64,000 bases of DNA from Paenilisteria portnoyi (GCF_014322795.1 NZ_JAASTT010000015.1:21297-85296), one strand, 5' to 3'; positions 1-9,649 are shown, counted from the first letter of the stretch. Numbers and translations are program-made. Notes: a model not told the origin generated them from the sequence alone.

Positions 1-101
1 GAATTTCTATGATTTTCCTAACAATAATACCCCAGTATAATTTTATATAGTAGAAACCCGTCTATGTGACTATATCCTTAAACCCCGCATTTGAAACATA
101 A

Positions 102-716
102 TTACAAAATATTCCGCAGCTCCATCGCACGCACTAACTTTCCATAATAATCATTTTCCTCCAATGTAAACTGGCGCATCCCCAGCACCTCATTCACAAT
201 CTCAACTCCTGCATCGCGCAACTTAAATCCCTCCACACGAAGCCCATCCGATTCTCCTTTAAAAAATGACCGGAACTCCTGCAAATCTGCCGTCACCATG
301 CCGCCAACCTCTTCCTCCTGTAACCTGAAATCCGCCAAATTCCCCGCAAACTTATACAAAAACACATGGCAAAACTCCCGATCCACAAATCCCGGCGAAA
401 CATAGCTCGTGGCAATCACACCAAGCGGTACCAACTCATCAAAAGCCACATCGACACCAAGCTCCTCCTTCACCTCACGAATCCCATCCAAAACCGTCTC
501 GTCTTCCGTCAAATGCCCCGCCGCTGTAATATCATATAGCCCCGCAAAATCCTTTTTCCGCTCACTTCGGAATTGAATAAAAATCCGCGTCAAGTCCGCC
601 GACACAAACCAACAATGAAATGTCTCATGCCATAGACCCTTATGATGCACATCATCCCGACTCGCCGTCCCGATTTGCTGGTGCTCCAAATTAAATATCT
701 TCAGTTTTTCTACCAT
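102..716 (-). CDS. Nudix hydrolase family protein
   Basis: Protein of about 204 residues with a Nudix-like box (GHLTEDE, then REVKEELGV, around residues 67-88 from the chosen start), the Mg-binding signature of enzymes that hydrolyse nucleoside diphosphate-X compounds. The spacing between the first Glu and REVKEELG is one residue shorter than the canonical Gx5Ex7REUxEExGU. The preceding HHKGLWHETFHCWF stretch and the overall layout resemble the isopentenyl-isomerase-like/YfcD Nudix subgroup. The substrate cannot be told from sequence. I chose the ATG preceded by AGAAAGGATG; an in-frame TTG 21 bases upstream overlaps that ribosome site and is unlikely. It lies alone at the window edge, downstream of a membrane-protein gene on the same strand. 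Confidence 0.85.
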   Translation of the reverse strand: MVEKLKIFNLEHQQIGTASRDDVHHKGLWHETFHCWFVSADLTRIFIQFRSERKKDFAGLYDITAAGHLTEDETVLDGIREVKEELGVDVAFDELVPLGVIATSYVSPGFVDREFCHVFLYKFAGNLADFRLQEEEVGGMVTADLQEFRSFFKGESDGLRVEGFKLRDAGVEIVNEVLGMRQFTLEENDYYGKLVRAMELRNIL

Positions 717-782
717 TATAATCATCCTTTCTATCAAAAAATGCTGCTCCTAATTAAGAAACAGCATCAACATCATTATCAT

Positions 783-1442
783 CTATAAATTCGGTATATT
801 TTTCTTTCTCTTCAAGTAGAAGCGTAATGCCAATAGCGCCACACCAACAATCACAGTCGGATATGGATCTAACGCAATATTCCATTTCGCCGGAACAACC
901 ACCTGTACAACCGTCATAATCGTCATCCACACAAGAATAACAACCATCGCGATCGCGAGATACTTCCACGTTCCACCTTTTTCACCTTGACGCATGGCAC
1001 CCGCATATTTACGCAGTACCATCATCGCTCCACCACCGACAAGGAATGTCACGAATAGCACGGCCAAACCAAGTGTCTGCCCTTGGAAAATCGCGCTCAC
1101 ACCACTAATCAGCATCATCGCTCCAAGTACGAGCAACCCACCATCCAGTGCAATCCACCATTTCCCAGCTACTTCACCAGTTGGCGCTGCTTTCACAGTC
1201 AAAGCCTTCACATATTCCGTAGGCGTTACGTCGAATAATTTCCGAGCCGTCACACCTTGTTTTTGATTCTCAAGTACCTTTTCCGTCATTTCATAAATCA
1301 AATTCGCTTGCTGCTCCTCACCATATTGCCCCGTTTCGCGAAGATGCTTCTCCACTTCCAGAACATATTGCAAGTTACGCTTCGTCAAATTCGCCTTCAT
1401 CTCGCCAATCTCAGGCTTCACTGTTTCTGCTTCTGTTGTCAC
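783..1442 (-). CDS. DUF1129 family membrane protein
   Basis: 219 residues. The N-terminal half is soluble and charged: a short helical region with KRNLQYVLEVEKHL, then a Gln/Glu-rich stretch and TPTEYVKAL. The C-terminal half has about four hydrophobic segments (near residues 97-114, 121-141, 162-185 and 193-210) and ends in a basic tail, RFYLKRKK. This arrangement matches the DUF1129 family of Firmicutes, whose function is unknown. Integral membrane location is inferred from hydrophobicity. The start ATG is followed by a typical soluble N-terminus. It sits between the Nudix gene and the ABC permease operon on the same strand, with about 40-80 base gaps, and no functional link is evident. Confidence 0.75.
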   Translation of the reverse strand: MTTEAETVKPEIGEMKANLTKRNLQYVLEVEKHLRETGQYGEEQQANLIYEMTEKVLENQKQGVTARKLFDVTPTEYVKALTVKAAPTGEVAGKWWIALDGGLLVLGAMMLISGVSAIFQGQTLGLAVLFVTFLVGGGAMMVLRKYAGAMRQGEKGGTWKYLAIAMVVILVWMTIMTVVQVVVPAKWNIALDPYPTVIVGVALLALRFYLKRKKNIPNL

Positions 1443-1519
1443 CGATAAAATCCTCCCTCAAACATACTACCTCTATTATAACCCAATATACTTCCCAGTA
1501 GAAATATATTTATGAAAAA

Positions 1520-2617
1520 TTACAAACGTTTCCCGTAAGTAAATCGAATTCCCACAATCACAGAAGCCATCATGCTTACACCAAATACCGCCAAAAACCC
1601 AACAAAACCAGCCGTTCCAGACAGTTTCACAAAATCCTGAACCATATTCGCCACGAACATCCCAATCAAAATCGCTGCAACCCCAATTCCCCATGCCCGC
1701 ATTTTCGGGAAAACAAATAATCTCCCATTCGTTTCAAGTGACTCGCGCTCTGCAACAACACCCACGAAAACAAGCGCTCCAACCAATAATCCCACTTGCA
1801 AAATAAGTGGTCCATAAGCTGGCCGAATGAATCCCAACGGCTCCAAAATCCGACAAAAATCGCTCCAATACGACAAATCACCCGAGGCACCTTTTTGTAC
1901 GAACGTCTCGATATGAGCCACAAACGCCAAAATAGTACCTGGTAACAACACCAATCCCGCCGTAGCAAGAATACCACCCAGCGGAGAACCAATCACATAT
2001 CCCACAACAATCGGCAGCAAGAACAACAACAAATACGCCAGCCAACTCCCCAGCACGTCCATAATTAATTTTTGGTGGTGAAAATCAACAAACTCTGCTG
2101 GCACCTGGGACGTAAAGTACCACACACCCAACCCCAAACTCACAAAATAACTCACCGTGATGACCGCGAAACCAAGCAACACCTTCACGCCAAGAATCGC
2201 TTTCTTAGAATAAGGCATCACCGCCGTAAAATGATTCCCACGCGTATATCGCTCCAAAATCACCGAACATATCCCCAGAATCACGGCCAGCACAAGCGTC
2301 AACGTAAACGGCACACTCACCGTAAAACTAAAGAAAAAATATGTATACTGATCCACTTTGTTCGACAACTTCGTCTCATACGCCAAGTAACGCACCGTCA
2401 AATCATCCCGAATCTCCTGCTTCGTCATCGCAAAATCCGGATCAAGCTCCTGCTCCACCTGGAAATCCTCCGACTTATAATGCGCCTGACTCTTATTCCA
2501 AGCATCCGACTCATTCACCAATCCCACAAAAAAAGCTAACAAAAACACCAGAAAAACAAGCGGAACAACCCACCTGATTCCCCGCCATTCCTTATACCAC
2601 AGTCCCTTTTGCCACAT
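1520..2617 (-). CDS. ABC transporter permease (YtrA-type operon)
   Basis: 365-residue integral membrane protein. It opens with a cytoplasmic MWQKGLWYKEWRG motif followed by a first membrane span, then a 70-residue extracytoplasmic loop and several further spans. The W-KEWRG start is shared with the broken neighbour upstream, showing that they are paralogues. The start chosen is the ATG with ribosome site TAGGAGGG seven bases upstream; an earlier in-frame start would lack one. It is the last gene of an apparent operon GntR regulator - ATPase - (broken permease) - permease. The ATPase in this operon has no membrane domain, so this protein is its likely channel. Substrate unknown; related operons respond to cell-envelope stress (family knowledge, not shown here). 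Confidence 0.8.
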   Translation of the reverse strand: MWQKGLWYKEWRGIRWVVPLVFLVFLLAFFVGLVNESDAWNKSQAHYKSEDFQVEQELDPDFAMTKQEIRDDLTVRYLAYETKLSNKVDQYTYFFFSFTVSVPFTLTLVLAVILGICSVILERYTRGNHFTAVMPYSKKAILGVKVLLGFAVITVSYFVSLGLGVWYFTSQVPAEFVDFHHQKLIMDVLGSWLAYLLLFLLPIVVGYVIGSPLGGILATAGLVLLPGTILAFVAHIETFVQKGASGDLSYWSDFCRILEPLGFIRPAYGPLILQVGLLVGALVFVGVVAERESLETNGRLFVFPKMRAWGIGVAAILIGMFVANMVQDFVKLSGTAGFVGFLAVFGVSMMASVIVGIRFTYGKRL

Positions 2618-2627
2618 AAAAACCCTC

Positions 2628-3150
2628 CTATCTCCGAACCCATGCATTTCTATAAAATACCATATAACAAATAAATAAGCACCCAATAAACGATCCGATA
2701 CTTATAATTAATAAACTTATTAGCGTTGGAACCTCCACTGCCCCTCCACCAATCCAAAAATTAGTAATCGAAACCGCACTTGAAATGCGCAAATACGAGA
2801 ACACCAACACCTTCTCATTGTTCTCAATCGAATATCGCTTATAGAAAAATACCGAACCCGCTCCAAACAAAATAAGCAAAATCATCCGTAAACCGATCAC
2901 CAGGAAAACCCTGCGTAAAATAGCTAAGCGTCAACATCGTCTTCACATCATCCGGAGACATTTTTGCATCGCCAGCTGCTTGTTGCTCTTTTTGAAACGC
3001 ATCCGACTGATAATAATCATACCTCGTTTGCCAAGTCTCCATATCCGAGTATAACCCACCCGTTTGCGCATAAACAAATAACAACATCAGAATAACTACA
3101 ATCCATCTCACGCCTCGCCATTCCTTCAACCATAGATGTTTACTAAACAA
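2628..3150 (-). pseudogene. broken ABC permease paralogue
   Basis: Two overlapping reading frames together look like one damaged permease. The upstream frame (3150 down to 2839) encodes MFSKHLWLKEWRG, a first membrane span and the beginning of the external loop, then runs into a stop. The downstream frame (to 2628) encodes a span containing LRMILLILFGAGSVFF, followed by YKRYSIENNEKV and two more spans, like a permease C-terminus. The frames meet near 2880-2900. The combined product would be about 170 residues against 365 in the intact neighbour, so a large internal segment is also missing. I infer an internal deletion that also shifted the frame. It keeps its place between the ATPase and the intact permease. 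Confidence 0.7.
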
Positions 3151-3156
3151 TGTTCC

Positions 3157-4044
3157 TCAGATCTCGTAGTAGTCGACCTTATCGTCCGCCAACCTCACTG
3201 TAAAAACATCCTCAATCGTGATTGCCATTTCTTGATATAAAATCGGCTCCTCTGCCTTCACCCTGCTCACGAAATCATCCGTATTTTCAGTCACCAATAA
3301 CGTATAAATCCGCCCATTCCGCTGCAAAAGCTCTGATTCCTCCTTCACAAACACCGGCACATGCTTCGATTTAAAAGCCACTTGAAGCTTCAACGCCGTA
3401 TCACGCAACGACTCCAAATAATAATCCAGCTCTAGCGTCGTCCCCTTCAAAACCAACACCCGATCCGCGACCATTTCCAGTTCATCCAAGCGATGCGAGG
3501 CAATCAATACACTCGTTTTCCGATCTGCGACTGTCTCCAAAATAAACTGCAACAACCGCTTCTTCACAATCACATCCAGCCCATCCATCGGCTCATCCAG
3601 CAACAAATAACGCACATCCAAAGAAAACGCCAAAATCATGAAAAATAACGCCTTGCGTCCCTTCGAAAGTGACATGACCTTCGCTTTTTTCGGCAATTCA
3701 AAACGCTCCATTAACGCATCGAAGAACTCCTCATCAAACGTAGCATAAACATTTTTATAAATTTTTACCACTGATTTCACACTATACGAATTAAAATAGT
3801 TCATATTATCTTCCAAAAAGAAAATATTCTTCTTCAAAGCTGGGTGTTTACGCAAATCGTATCCATCAATCGTGACATGTCCCGCATCCGCCAAATACAT
3901 CCCCGCGATAATCGAGAACAGCGTCGTCTTACCAACACCATTCCTCCCAATCAGCGCCGTAATCTCACCCGACTGCAACTCAAAAGAAATGTCCTCCAAT
4001 ACCAAATTTCCCTCAATACGCTTCGTAACACCGTCAATAATCAT
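3157..4044 (-). CDS. ABC transporter ATP-binding protein
   Basis: 295 residues. Walker A is GRNGVGKTT (about residues 33-41) and Walker B is YLLLDEP, with a signature loop SLSKGRKAL in place of the usual LSGGQ and a switch histidine in IASHR. The C-terminal 80 residues are an extension without motifs I recognise. This is the cytoplasmic ATPase of an exporter-type ABC system. The gene begins inside the end of the GntR regulator gene (ATGA, four-base overlap), so the two are translationally coupled, and a permease remnant follows within seven bases. The SLSKG signature is typical of the YtrB/EcsA-like groups found with GntR YtrA regulators. Confidence 0.88.
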   Translation of the reverse strand: MIIDGVTKRIEGNLVLEDISFELQSGEITALIGRNGVGKTTLFSIIAGMYLADAGHVTIDGYDLRKHPALKKNIFFLEDNMNYFNSYSVKSVVKIYKNVYATFDEEFFDALMERFELPKKAKVMSLSKGRKALFFMILAFSLDVRYLLLDEPMDGLDVIVKKRLLQFILETVADRKTSVLIASHRLDELEMVADRVLVLKGTTLELDYYLESLRDTALKLQVAFKSKHVPVFVKEESELLQRNGRIYTLLVTENTDDFVSRVKAEEPILYQEMAITIEDVFTVRLADDKVDYYEI

Positions 4045-4427
4045 CTATTCGCTCCCTCCAAACTTCTATAATATTGCTTCACAAAATTTTGAAGCTCCTG
4101 TTCCTCAATCCGTAAATAATTCGCTTCCAAAACTAATTCCTCTAAATTCTGTCTAAATAAAGCAAGCGCCTCTTCGTTCGGCCTATTATCACTAGCATAC
4201 GCTACATACGAACCTTTTCCAAGCTTGGTCTCAATAATCCCCAGTCGCTCTAATTCCTTATATGCCTTACCCACCGTATTTGGATTTACTAAAATATGCG
4301 TCGACATTTCACGAACACTCATCAATTTTTCGCCTGGCTGTAAGACTCCGCTGATGCAGTAACCTTTAATTAAAGCTACAATTTGCTCATAAATCGGAAC
4401 ATGACTTTGAGAATCTAACCTATACAT
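4041..4427 (-). CDS. GntR-family (YtrA subfamily) regulator
   Basis: About 128 residues from the chosen ATG. The N-terminal winged helix starts with SQSHVPIYEQIV, continues with the recognition region SVREMSTHILVNPNTVGKAYKEL and ends with the wing GKGSYVA. Only a short C-terminal helix follows, which is the YtrA layout with no large ligand domain. The start chosen (ATG at 4427) has AGGAG at good spacing; ATGs slightly upstream are also possible. As the first gene of the ABC operon it is expected to repress its own promoter, immediately upstream. Confidence 0.87.
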   Translation of the reverse strand: MYRLDSQSHVPIYEQIVALIKGYCISGVLQPGEKLMSVREMSTHILVNPNTVGKAYKELERLGIIETKLGKGSYVAYASDNRPNEEALALFRQNLEELVLEANYLRIEEQELQNFVKQYYRSLEGANR

Positions 4428-4447
4428 CCCCATCACTCTCCTCATGT

Positions 4448-4486
4448 GTCCCATTATAACTAGTACACTCCAAAAAGTAAAGATTT
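4448..4486 (-). promoter_or_regulatory. promoter and possible YtrA operator
   Basis: On the minus strand TTTACT and TATAAT lie 17 bases apart, a good sigma-A promoter pointing into the GntR-ABC operon. Between and over them is AGTGTA followed after 13 bases by GACACA. YtrA is reported to bind AGTGTA and AACACT half-sites 13 bases apart, so the first half-site is exact and the second only partial. Operator function is inferred. Confidence 0.55.
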
Positions 4487-4625
4487 TTATTACAAATGTT
4501 TCAAAAATATTTCTTTTATGTTTCATAACGAAATATTGGTAATCTAAAACCATTTTCTATACTATTGGCCTTAATTATTGTAAGATAAACCTATTGAACA
4601 AAATGGACTACAAGAAGGTGAAATC

Positions 4626-6947
4626 GTGTTATATAAAAATGACAATCTGTTTCCAATACTAGAACAACACGCCGATTTGAAAAAAAGGCTGTTTAATGGA
4701 AACTTTGGACTTGAAAAAGAAAATGTGCGAGTAGATGAAAACGGAAATTTATCACTTACACCACACCCCGCCATATTTGGCCTAAAAGAAGAAAACCCCT
4801 ATATCAAAACCGATTTTTCAGAAAGTCAAATCGAGATGATTACACCCGTCAGCGGCTCTGTGGACGAAGTATATACATCTATGGAAAACCTGCAAAATAT
4901 CGTATCAGACCGGATTCGCGACGAATATTTATGGCCAAGCAGCAACCCGCCAATCCTTCCAGCAGAACAAGATATCCCAATAGCCGTTTACCAAGATCCG
5001 AATTCAGCGAGCAGACTCTACCGTGAGCATCTAGCCCGCGAATACGGCAAGAAAATTCAACTTTTCTCAGGTATTCACTATAATTTCTCGTTCTCCGATG
5101 ACTTTTTAGAACGACTACACACAAGCATGGGCGGCGAAAAAACTCTACAAGACTTCAAAAACCAGATTTACCTCAAAGTCGCCAAATATTTCATGCAAAA
5201 TCGCTGGTTCCTACTCTATCTTACAGGAGCAAGCCCTGTTTATCTGCCAAATTTTCTGAATAAAACTCCCGACAATGAAGTTTCACGTGAAACATCCGAC
5301 CTTGCGCTTAACAACGGTATCTCGTTGCGCAACAGTCACGCCGGGTATAAAAATAAATGCTCCCTCCACATCGACTACGACAGCTTTGACGGCTATATCT
5401 CAAGCATCGAGTCGTGGATTGACCAAGGTAAAATCGACAGTATGCGCGAACTCTACAACCCCATTCGGTTGAAAAACGCCCATACCGATCAATCACTAAA
5501 AAGCCTTGCAAAAGCTGGCGTCGAATACATCGAGATCCGCTCATTGGACCTAAACCCATTCGACCCAAACGGCATCACGAAAGAGACACTGCATTTTATC
5601 CAACTACTCCTAGTCACAGGCCTATTAACCGAGAGCACTGCTTTTGACAAAATACAGCAAGAACAATCCGATCAAAACGAAGAACGAATCGCGAGTAACG
5701 GCTTGAACAAACCAAATATATACGTTAACGGCACAGAAATCCCATTCGATCAAGCAGTTGAAAAACTCCTAACCGAAATGGAACACGTCACAAAACTAAC
5801 TGATACAACCGATTTCCAAAGTATCATCGACGCACAACGCGATATCAGCAAACAACCAGAGAAAACAATCGCGTCACAAATCACAACAACATCCGAATCA
5901 TTCGTATCCTTCAACCTTGAAAAAGCGAAAATCTACCTAGAAAAAAGCTTGCAAAACGCTTACAAGCTCATAGGCTACGAAGATATGGAACTCTCAACCC
6001 AAATCGTTTTGAAGTCCGCGGTAACAAAAGGATTATCGATTGAACTTCTAGACCGCGAAGAAAACTTCATTCGTCTCGAAAAAGGAAATCAAGTCGAATA
6101 TATCAAACAAGCAACAAAAACCGCACGCGACAGCTATATTAGCGCTCTTATCATGGAAAATAAAGTCGTCACGAAACAAATTCTAGCCGAGCATAACATC
6201 GAAGTACCACAAGGTCAGAATTTTTCAAATATCGAGATTGCGCGCGATAACTTCGAACTATTCGCTGACAAACCAATCGTCATCAAGCCTAAGTCAACCA
6301 ATTTTGGCATCGGAATAAGTATTTTCAAAGATGGATTCACCCAGGAAAACTACGAGGAAGCTCTAAAAATCGCTTTTAGCTACGATTCTTCCGTCATCAT
6401 CGAAACCTATATTCCCGGTGATGAATACCGCTTCCTAGTTATCGACGGCAAAATCGCGGGTATCCTAAAACGCGTGCCAGCCAATATCACAGGTGACGGT
6501 ACTCGTACTATTGCCGAACTCATCGATGAAAAGAATTTAGATCCATTGCGCGGTACCGATCATCTCAAACCTTTAGAAATAATCCAAAAAGGCCCAGAAG
6601 AAACGCTCATGCTCTCCATGCAAGGATTCAGCATGTCGGATGTTCCCGATGAAGGCCAAATCGTGTATCTACGCGAAAACTCGAATATAAGTACTGGCGG
6701 TGACAGCATCGACGTTACTGATCTGATTCATCCCTACTATCAAGAGTTAGCGATTAAATGTGCCAAAGCCGTTGACGCGAATCTTTGCGGTGTTGACATC
6801 ATTGTTTCACGTGAAACAATCCCAAACGGCCCTTATGCTGTGATTGAACTCAACTTCAATCCAGCAATACAAATCCACTCCTTCCCCTACCAAGGAGAGA
6901 ATCGGCGGATTGGTGATATTATTTTGGATTTTCTATTTAAAAATTAA
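4626..6947 (+). CDS. gshF: bifunctional glutamate-cysteine ligase/glutathione synthetase
   Basis: 773 residues, the usual length of the fused GshF enzyme that makes glutathione in two ATP-dependent steps in the cytoplasm. The N-terminal ~450 residues are the gamma-glutamylcysteine ligase part, with FGLEKENVRVD near the start and RSLDLNPFDPNG. The C-terminal third is an ATP-grasp domain: KPKSTNFGIGISIF, the ETYIPGDEYRFLVIDGK segment and a final IELNFNPAIQIH. Translation starts at GTG after AGAAGGTG. The gene faces away from its neighbours and runs against the local replication direction. Two ParB-binding (parS) sequences lie inside it, at 5279 and 6803. Glutathione is known to matter for Listeria virulence control, but nothing here addresses that. 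Confidence 0.96.
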   Translation: MLYKNDNLFPILEQHADLKKRLFNGNFGLEKENVRVDENGNLSLTPHPAIFGLKEENPYIKTDFSESQIEMITPVSGSVDEVYTSMENLQNIVSDRIRDEYLWPSSNPPILPAEQDIPIAVYQDPNSASRLYREHLAREYGKKIQLFSGIHYNFSFSDDFLERLHTSMGGEKTLQDFKNQIYLKVAKYFMQNRWFLLYLTGASPVYLPNFLNKTPDNEVSRETSDLALNNGISLRNSHAGYKNKCSLHIDYDSFDGYISSIESWIDQGKIDSMRELYNPIRLKNAHTDQSLKSLAKAGVEYIEIRSLDLNPFDPNGITKETLHFIQLLLVTGLLTESTAFDKIQQEQSDQNEERIASNGLNKPNIYVNGTEIPFDQAVEKLLTEMEHVTKLTDTTDFQSIIDAQRDISKQPEKTIASQITTTSESFVSFNLEKAKIYLEKSLQNAYKLIGYEDMELSTQIVLKSAVTKGLSIELLDREENFIRLEKGNQVEYIKQATKTARDSYISALIMENKVVTKQILAEHNIEVPQGQNFSNIEIARDNFELFADKPIVIKPKSTNFGIGISIFKDGFTQENYEEALKIAFSYDSSVIIETYIPGDEYRFLVIDGKIAGILKRVPANITGDGTRTIAELIDEKNLDPLRGTDHLKPLEIIQKGPEETLMLSMQGFSMSDVPDEGQIVYLRENSNISTGGDSIDVTDLIHPYYQELAIKCAKAVDANLCGVDIIVSRETIPNGPYAVIELNFNPAIQIHSFPYQGENRRIGDIILDFLFKN
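5279..5294. promoter_or_regulatory. parS site (one mismatch)
   Basis: AGTTTCACGTGAAACA differs from the Bacillus parS consensus TGTTTCACGTGAAACA at one outer base. It lies inside gshF. Being one of seven such sites around parAB and oriC supports a ParB-binding role. Confidence 0.75.
6803..6818. promoter_or_regulatory. parS site (perfect)
   Basis: Exact TGTTTCACGTGAAACA inside the 3' part of gshF. This 16-base palindrome is the ParB (Spo0J) nucleation sequence conserved across bacteria, and parB itself is at 17.4-18.3 kb. Confidence 0.92.
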
Positions 6948-6950
6948 ACA

Positions 6951-6982
6951 AAGAGGCTAGGAATTTCGATTCCTAGCCTCTT
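6951..6982. terminator. bidirectional terminator gshF/ychF
   Basis: A 13-base-pair hairpin with AAGAGGCTAGGAA and its complement sits between the convergent gshF and ychF genes. It is flanked by A-rich and T-rich ends, so it can serve both. Confidence 0.88.
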
Positions 6983-6993
6983 CTTATACAAAT

Positions 6994-8097
6994 CTATACG
7001 TTAAACAAGAAATGAACGACATCTCCATCTTTCATCACGTACTCTTTACCTTCCGAGCGCAGTCTCCCAGCCACTTTTGCAGCTTGTTCAGAACCATGCT
7101 CTAACAAATCATCATACGAAACCACTTCGGCACGGATAAAGCCACGTTCGAAATCGGTGTGAATAACGCCGGCACACGCTGGAGCCTTCATGCCATTGCG
7201 GAACGTCCAAGCGCGAACTTCCTGAACACCAGCCGTAAAGTAAGTCGACAAGCCAAGTAGCGTATACGCCGCACGAATCAATTGATCCAGGCCAGACTCT
7301 TCAATTCCAAGTGCTTCCAAGAATTCCGCTTTATCTTCATCATCCAACTCAGCAATTTCTTCCTCCGCACGCGCGCAGATAACAATAACCTCAGAACCTT
7401 CAGAAGCTGCGAATTCACGTACTTGTTGCACATATTTATTGTTCTCTGGGTCGCTAACCTCATCCTCAGCAACGTTCGCTACGTATAATACCGGTTTGCG
7501 AGTTAATAAGAACAATCCACGAACAATTTTATCCTCATCTTCATTAAACTCAATCGAACGTGCCGGTTTATCATTCTCCAAAGCCTCTTTCAACTTCAAA
7601 AGAACGTTATATTCCGCGATCGCATCTTTATCTTTTTGCTTCGTTGCCAGCTTCTCAACACGGCTAATACGCTTATCAACCGTCTCTAAATCCGCCAAAA
7701 TAAGCTCCAGATTAATTACCGCGATATCATCAAGCGGGTCAATACGACCTTCCACGTGCGTAATGTTTTCATCTTCAAAACAACGCGTTACGTGACAAAT
7801 CGCGTCCACTTGGCGAATGTGAGATAAGAACTGGTTACCAAGCCCCTCACCTTTACTCGCGCCTTTCACAATCCCTGCAATATCCGTAAATTCGAATGTT
7901 GTCGGTACTGTTTTCTTCGGTTTCACAAGCTCCGTCAATTTGTTCAGACGCGCATCAGGAACCTCAACAATTCCCATATTCGGTTCAATCGTCGCGAAAG
8001 GATAGTTTGCCGCTTCCACTTTTGATTTCGTAATTGCGTTAAAAAGTGTCGATTTCCCAACGTTCGGAAGACCAACAATACCAGCTGTTAATGCCAT
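6994..8097 (-). CDS. ychF: redox-regulated ATPase YchF (Obg-like)
   Basis: 367 residues, the normal YchF size. G1 is GLPNVGKST at residues 9-17. The NxxE motif replacing NKxD (VANVAED region) is typical of the Obg-like ATPases that prefer ATP to GTP. A coiled-coil insertion (about residues 130-190) and a C-terminal TGS domain ([19 protein letters not shown] through [16 protein letters not shown]) complete the family architecture. YchF binds the ribosome and influences translation and stress responses. It stands alone, convergent with gshF across a shared terminator; a TATAAT element at about 8158 on the minus strand is a likely promoter. Confidence 0.96.
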   Translation of the reverse strand: MALTAGIVGLPNVGKSTLFNAITKSKVEAANYPFATIEPNMGIVEVPDARLNKLTELVKPKKTVPTTFEFTDIAGIVKGASKGEGLGNQFLSHIRQVDAICHVTRCFEDENITHVEGRIDPLDDIAVINLELILADLETVDKRISRVEKLATKQKDKDAIAEYNVLLKLKEALENDKPARSIEFNEDEDKIVRGLFLLTRKPVLYVANVAEDEVSDPENNKYVQQVREFAASEGSEVIVICARAEEEIAELDDEDKAEFLEALGIEESGLDQLIRAAYTLLGLSTYFTAGVQEVRAWTFRNGMKAPACAGVIHTDFERGFIRAEVVSYDDLLEHGSEQAAKVAGRLRSEGKEYVMKDGDVVHFLFNV

Positions 8098-8213
8098 TTA
8101 AATGAACTCCTTTGATCGAAAAGCTCAGTCGCTTTCCTCATTTTATATTACACTCATGTCTCCATTATAAAGGTTTTCCGACTAAAAAGACACAAGAATT
8201 TACCACACACCAT

Positions 8214-8546
8214 CTAAACCGTATTTCCGATATCATTCAACTTGTTAATCTCCGCATTCATACTCCCCAACATATCAATCGACAGCTCGTCCATCACCTG
8301 CACTAACCGCTTCACGACCGCATTATAACTATCCAACTCCTTGCGAAACCCATTCGAATCCCCGACCAAAAGCTCATGTTCCATCGTGCTTAAATATTTA
8401 TTGCTATAATTAAACGTCGACACAATCAACTTCACCTTCTCCAAATCATCCGGAAAATAAATACTCATCAACTCAATCTCATGAATATATTTCTCCGTCT
8501 CATTCCGATTCTCAATCAACCGCGCCCGTATTTTCTCACTATCTTA
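8214..8546 (-). pseudogene. 3' fragment of an unrecognised gene cut by IS30
   Basis: An open frame of about 110 codons runs from a stop at the IS30 border to 8214. The product is hydrophilic and helical, with KIRARLIENRNETEKY at its start and MNAEINKLNDIGNTV at the end. A stop codon lies immediately upstream, exactly where the insertion sequence begins. No matching 5' portion is visible on the other side of the element, where the sequence is a terminator arm. I infer that the 5' half was lost in an IS-associated deletion. An internal TTG could allow a 101-residue product, but there is no ribosome site. The helical, charged composition would suit a small toxin-locus protein; identity unknown. 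Confidence 0.5.
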
Positions 8547-8547
8547 T

Positions 8548-9600
8548 TTGTCAAATTAAGCGAGACACATCGGCATGCTGCAGAAAACACTCAATGGGTG
8601 TCAAATAGTCCAGCGATTTTCTAGGTAAATTATTTCGAGCCGCAATAATCTCGTTGACTTCCTGTTGAGAAATCGTGTCAAAATCCATTTGTTTAGGCAA
8701 GCCGTTTCTTCGAAGAAACCCGTTGGAATTCTCATTGAGTGGACGTTGACAAGGTTTCCCTGCATCGGCAAAGAAGATAGCCATGTCATGCTGATTAGCC
8801 GTCTGCTTCCACCTAGAGAATTCCTTTCCGTTGTCAAAGGTGATGGATTTAAAAAAATGGGAAGGGAAGCCAGACAACCATTGATGCAAAGCCTCTTCGA
8901 TGGAGACAGCTTTCCGACTAATGACTTTCAACACAATGATGGCTTTAGATGTCCGTTCCACCAGTGTAATCAGCGCACTTTTATGATCTTTTCCGACAAT
9001 CGTATCGCCTTCAAGGTGCCCAAACTCTGTGTCGAAACCAGGAAAAGCAACTGCTCTGTCTCCCAACCGACGTTTAAAGGCCTCTTTTCCTCGCTTCTCC
9101 TGATGCCCGTTTGGTTTGCGTTTCCCTTTCATAGGCAACTGTTTTTTGTCAAATATGCCTTCGGAAAACATGCGATACAAGGTTTTCATCGAACACGGAA
9201 AAGGTTTGGTATTAGCCGTAGGCTTGGGGCTAGCAATGGTATCCGGTGTCCAACCAAGTCCAATACGCTCCTTCACAAGTGCTTTCGTTTCTGAATCGAG
9301 TGAAATAGGCTTACGTCCACATTTTTTCTTGTTGCGTTGGTACTGTAAGAAAATAGCCGGAGCGGAAAGACCAGCCTGTAACTGCCGGAGAATGCGATAA
9401 ATGCATTCCTTACTACGCCCTAATTTTTGAGCAATATGACGGGCGGAAAATCCGCTGTTGGTGTATTCCTCTATAAAAATAAGTTCATTTCTGGTAAGAT
9501 GGTGATAAGACATGTTTGATACACTCCTTTGTGGACTTTTGTCGGTTTCATTGAGTGTATCATAGCATGTCTCTTTTTTGTGTCTCACTTAATTATACAA
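8548..9600. mobile_element. IS30-family insertion sequence
   Basis: About 1053 bases bounded by imperfect 21-base inverted repeats: one end begins TTGTCAAATTAAGCGAGAC and the other, read inward, TTGTATAATTAAGTGAGAC. It contains one intact transposase gene whose stop codon lies within one terminal repeat. Size, repeat position and transposase type fit the IS30 family. I cannot see a convincing target duplication, consistent with a deletion on one side (see the truncated gene at 8214-8546). A diverged fragment of a related element occurs at 49196-49295. Confidence 0.88.
8551..9513 (-). CDS. IS30-family transposase
   Basis: 320 residues from the ATG preceded by AAAGGAGTG. The N-terminus has a helix-turn-helix typical of IS30 (SARHIAQKLGRSKECIYRIL). 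The catalytic core follows with D in HLEGDTIVG, D in TFDNGKEFSRWK and E in PLNENSNGFLRR, the DDE triad of the family. The frame is complete, so the element could be active. An upstream in-frame start would add 25 residues without a better ribosome site. It is transcribed leftward, toward the truncated gene. Confidence 0.93.
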   Translation of the reverse strand: MSYHHLTRNELIFIEEYTNSGFSARHIAQKLGRSKECIYRILRQLQAGLSAPAIFLQYQRNKKKCGRKPISLDSETKALVKERIGLGWTPDTIASPKPTANTKPFPCSMKTLYRMFSEGIFDKKQLPMKGKRKPNGHQEKRGKEAFKRRLGDRAVAFPGFDTEFGHLEGDTIVGKDHKSALITLVERTSKAIIVLKVISRKAVSIEEALHQWLSGFPSHFFKSITFDNGKEFSRWKQTANQHDMAIFFADAGKPCQRPLNENSNGFLRRNGLPKQMDFDTISQQEVNEIIAARNNLPRKSLDYLTPIECFLQHADVSRLI

Positions 9601-9619
9601 TTCAGGAAATTTAAAAAGT

Positions 9620-9649
9620 CTTAAAAATAAAAACCCCCGAAAATTAATT
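9620..9649 (-). terminator. distal arm of a terminator split by IS1182
   Basis: On the minus strand the joined flanks of the IS1182 element would read GCCCTCGAATTAATT then TTCGGGGG and a T-rich tail (9620-9640). This is a terminator for the toxin-immunity operon upstream. The insertion sits in the hairpin loop and separates the arms by 1.7 kb. Confidence 0.7.

Noticed and set aside
2072..2577. Long plus-strand open frames opposite the ABC permease
   Set aside because: Antisense shadows rich in Arg/His/Thr or Pro with no ribosome site, opposite a clear membrane-protein gene.
8665..9294. 209-codon plus-strand ORF across the IS30 transposase
   Set aside because: Shadow of the intact transposase on the other strand; no start signals or recognisable domain.
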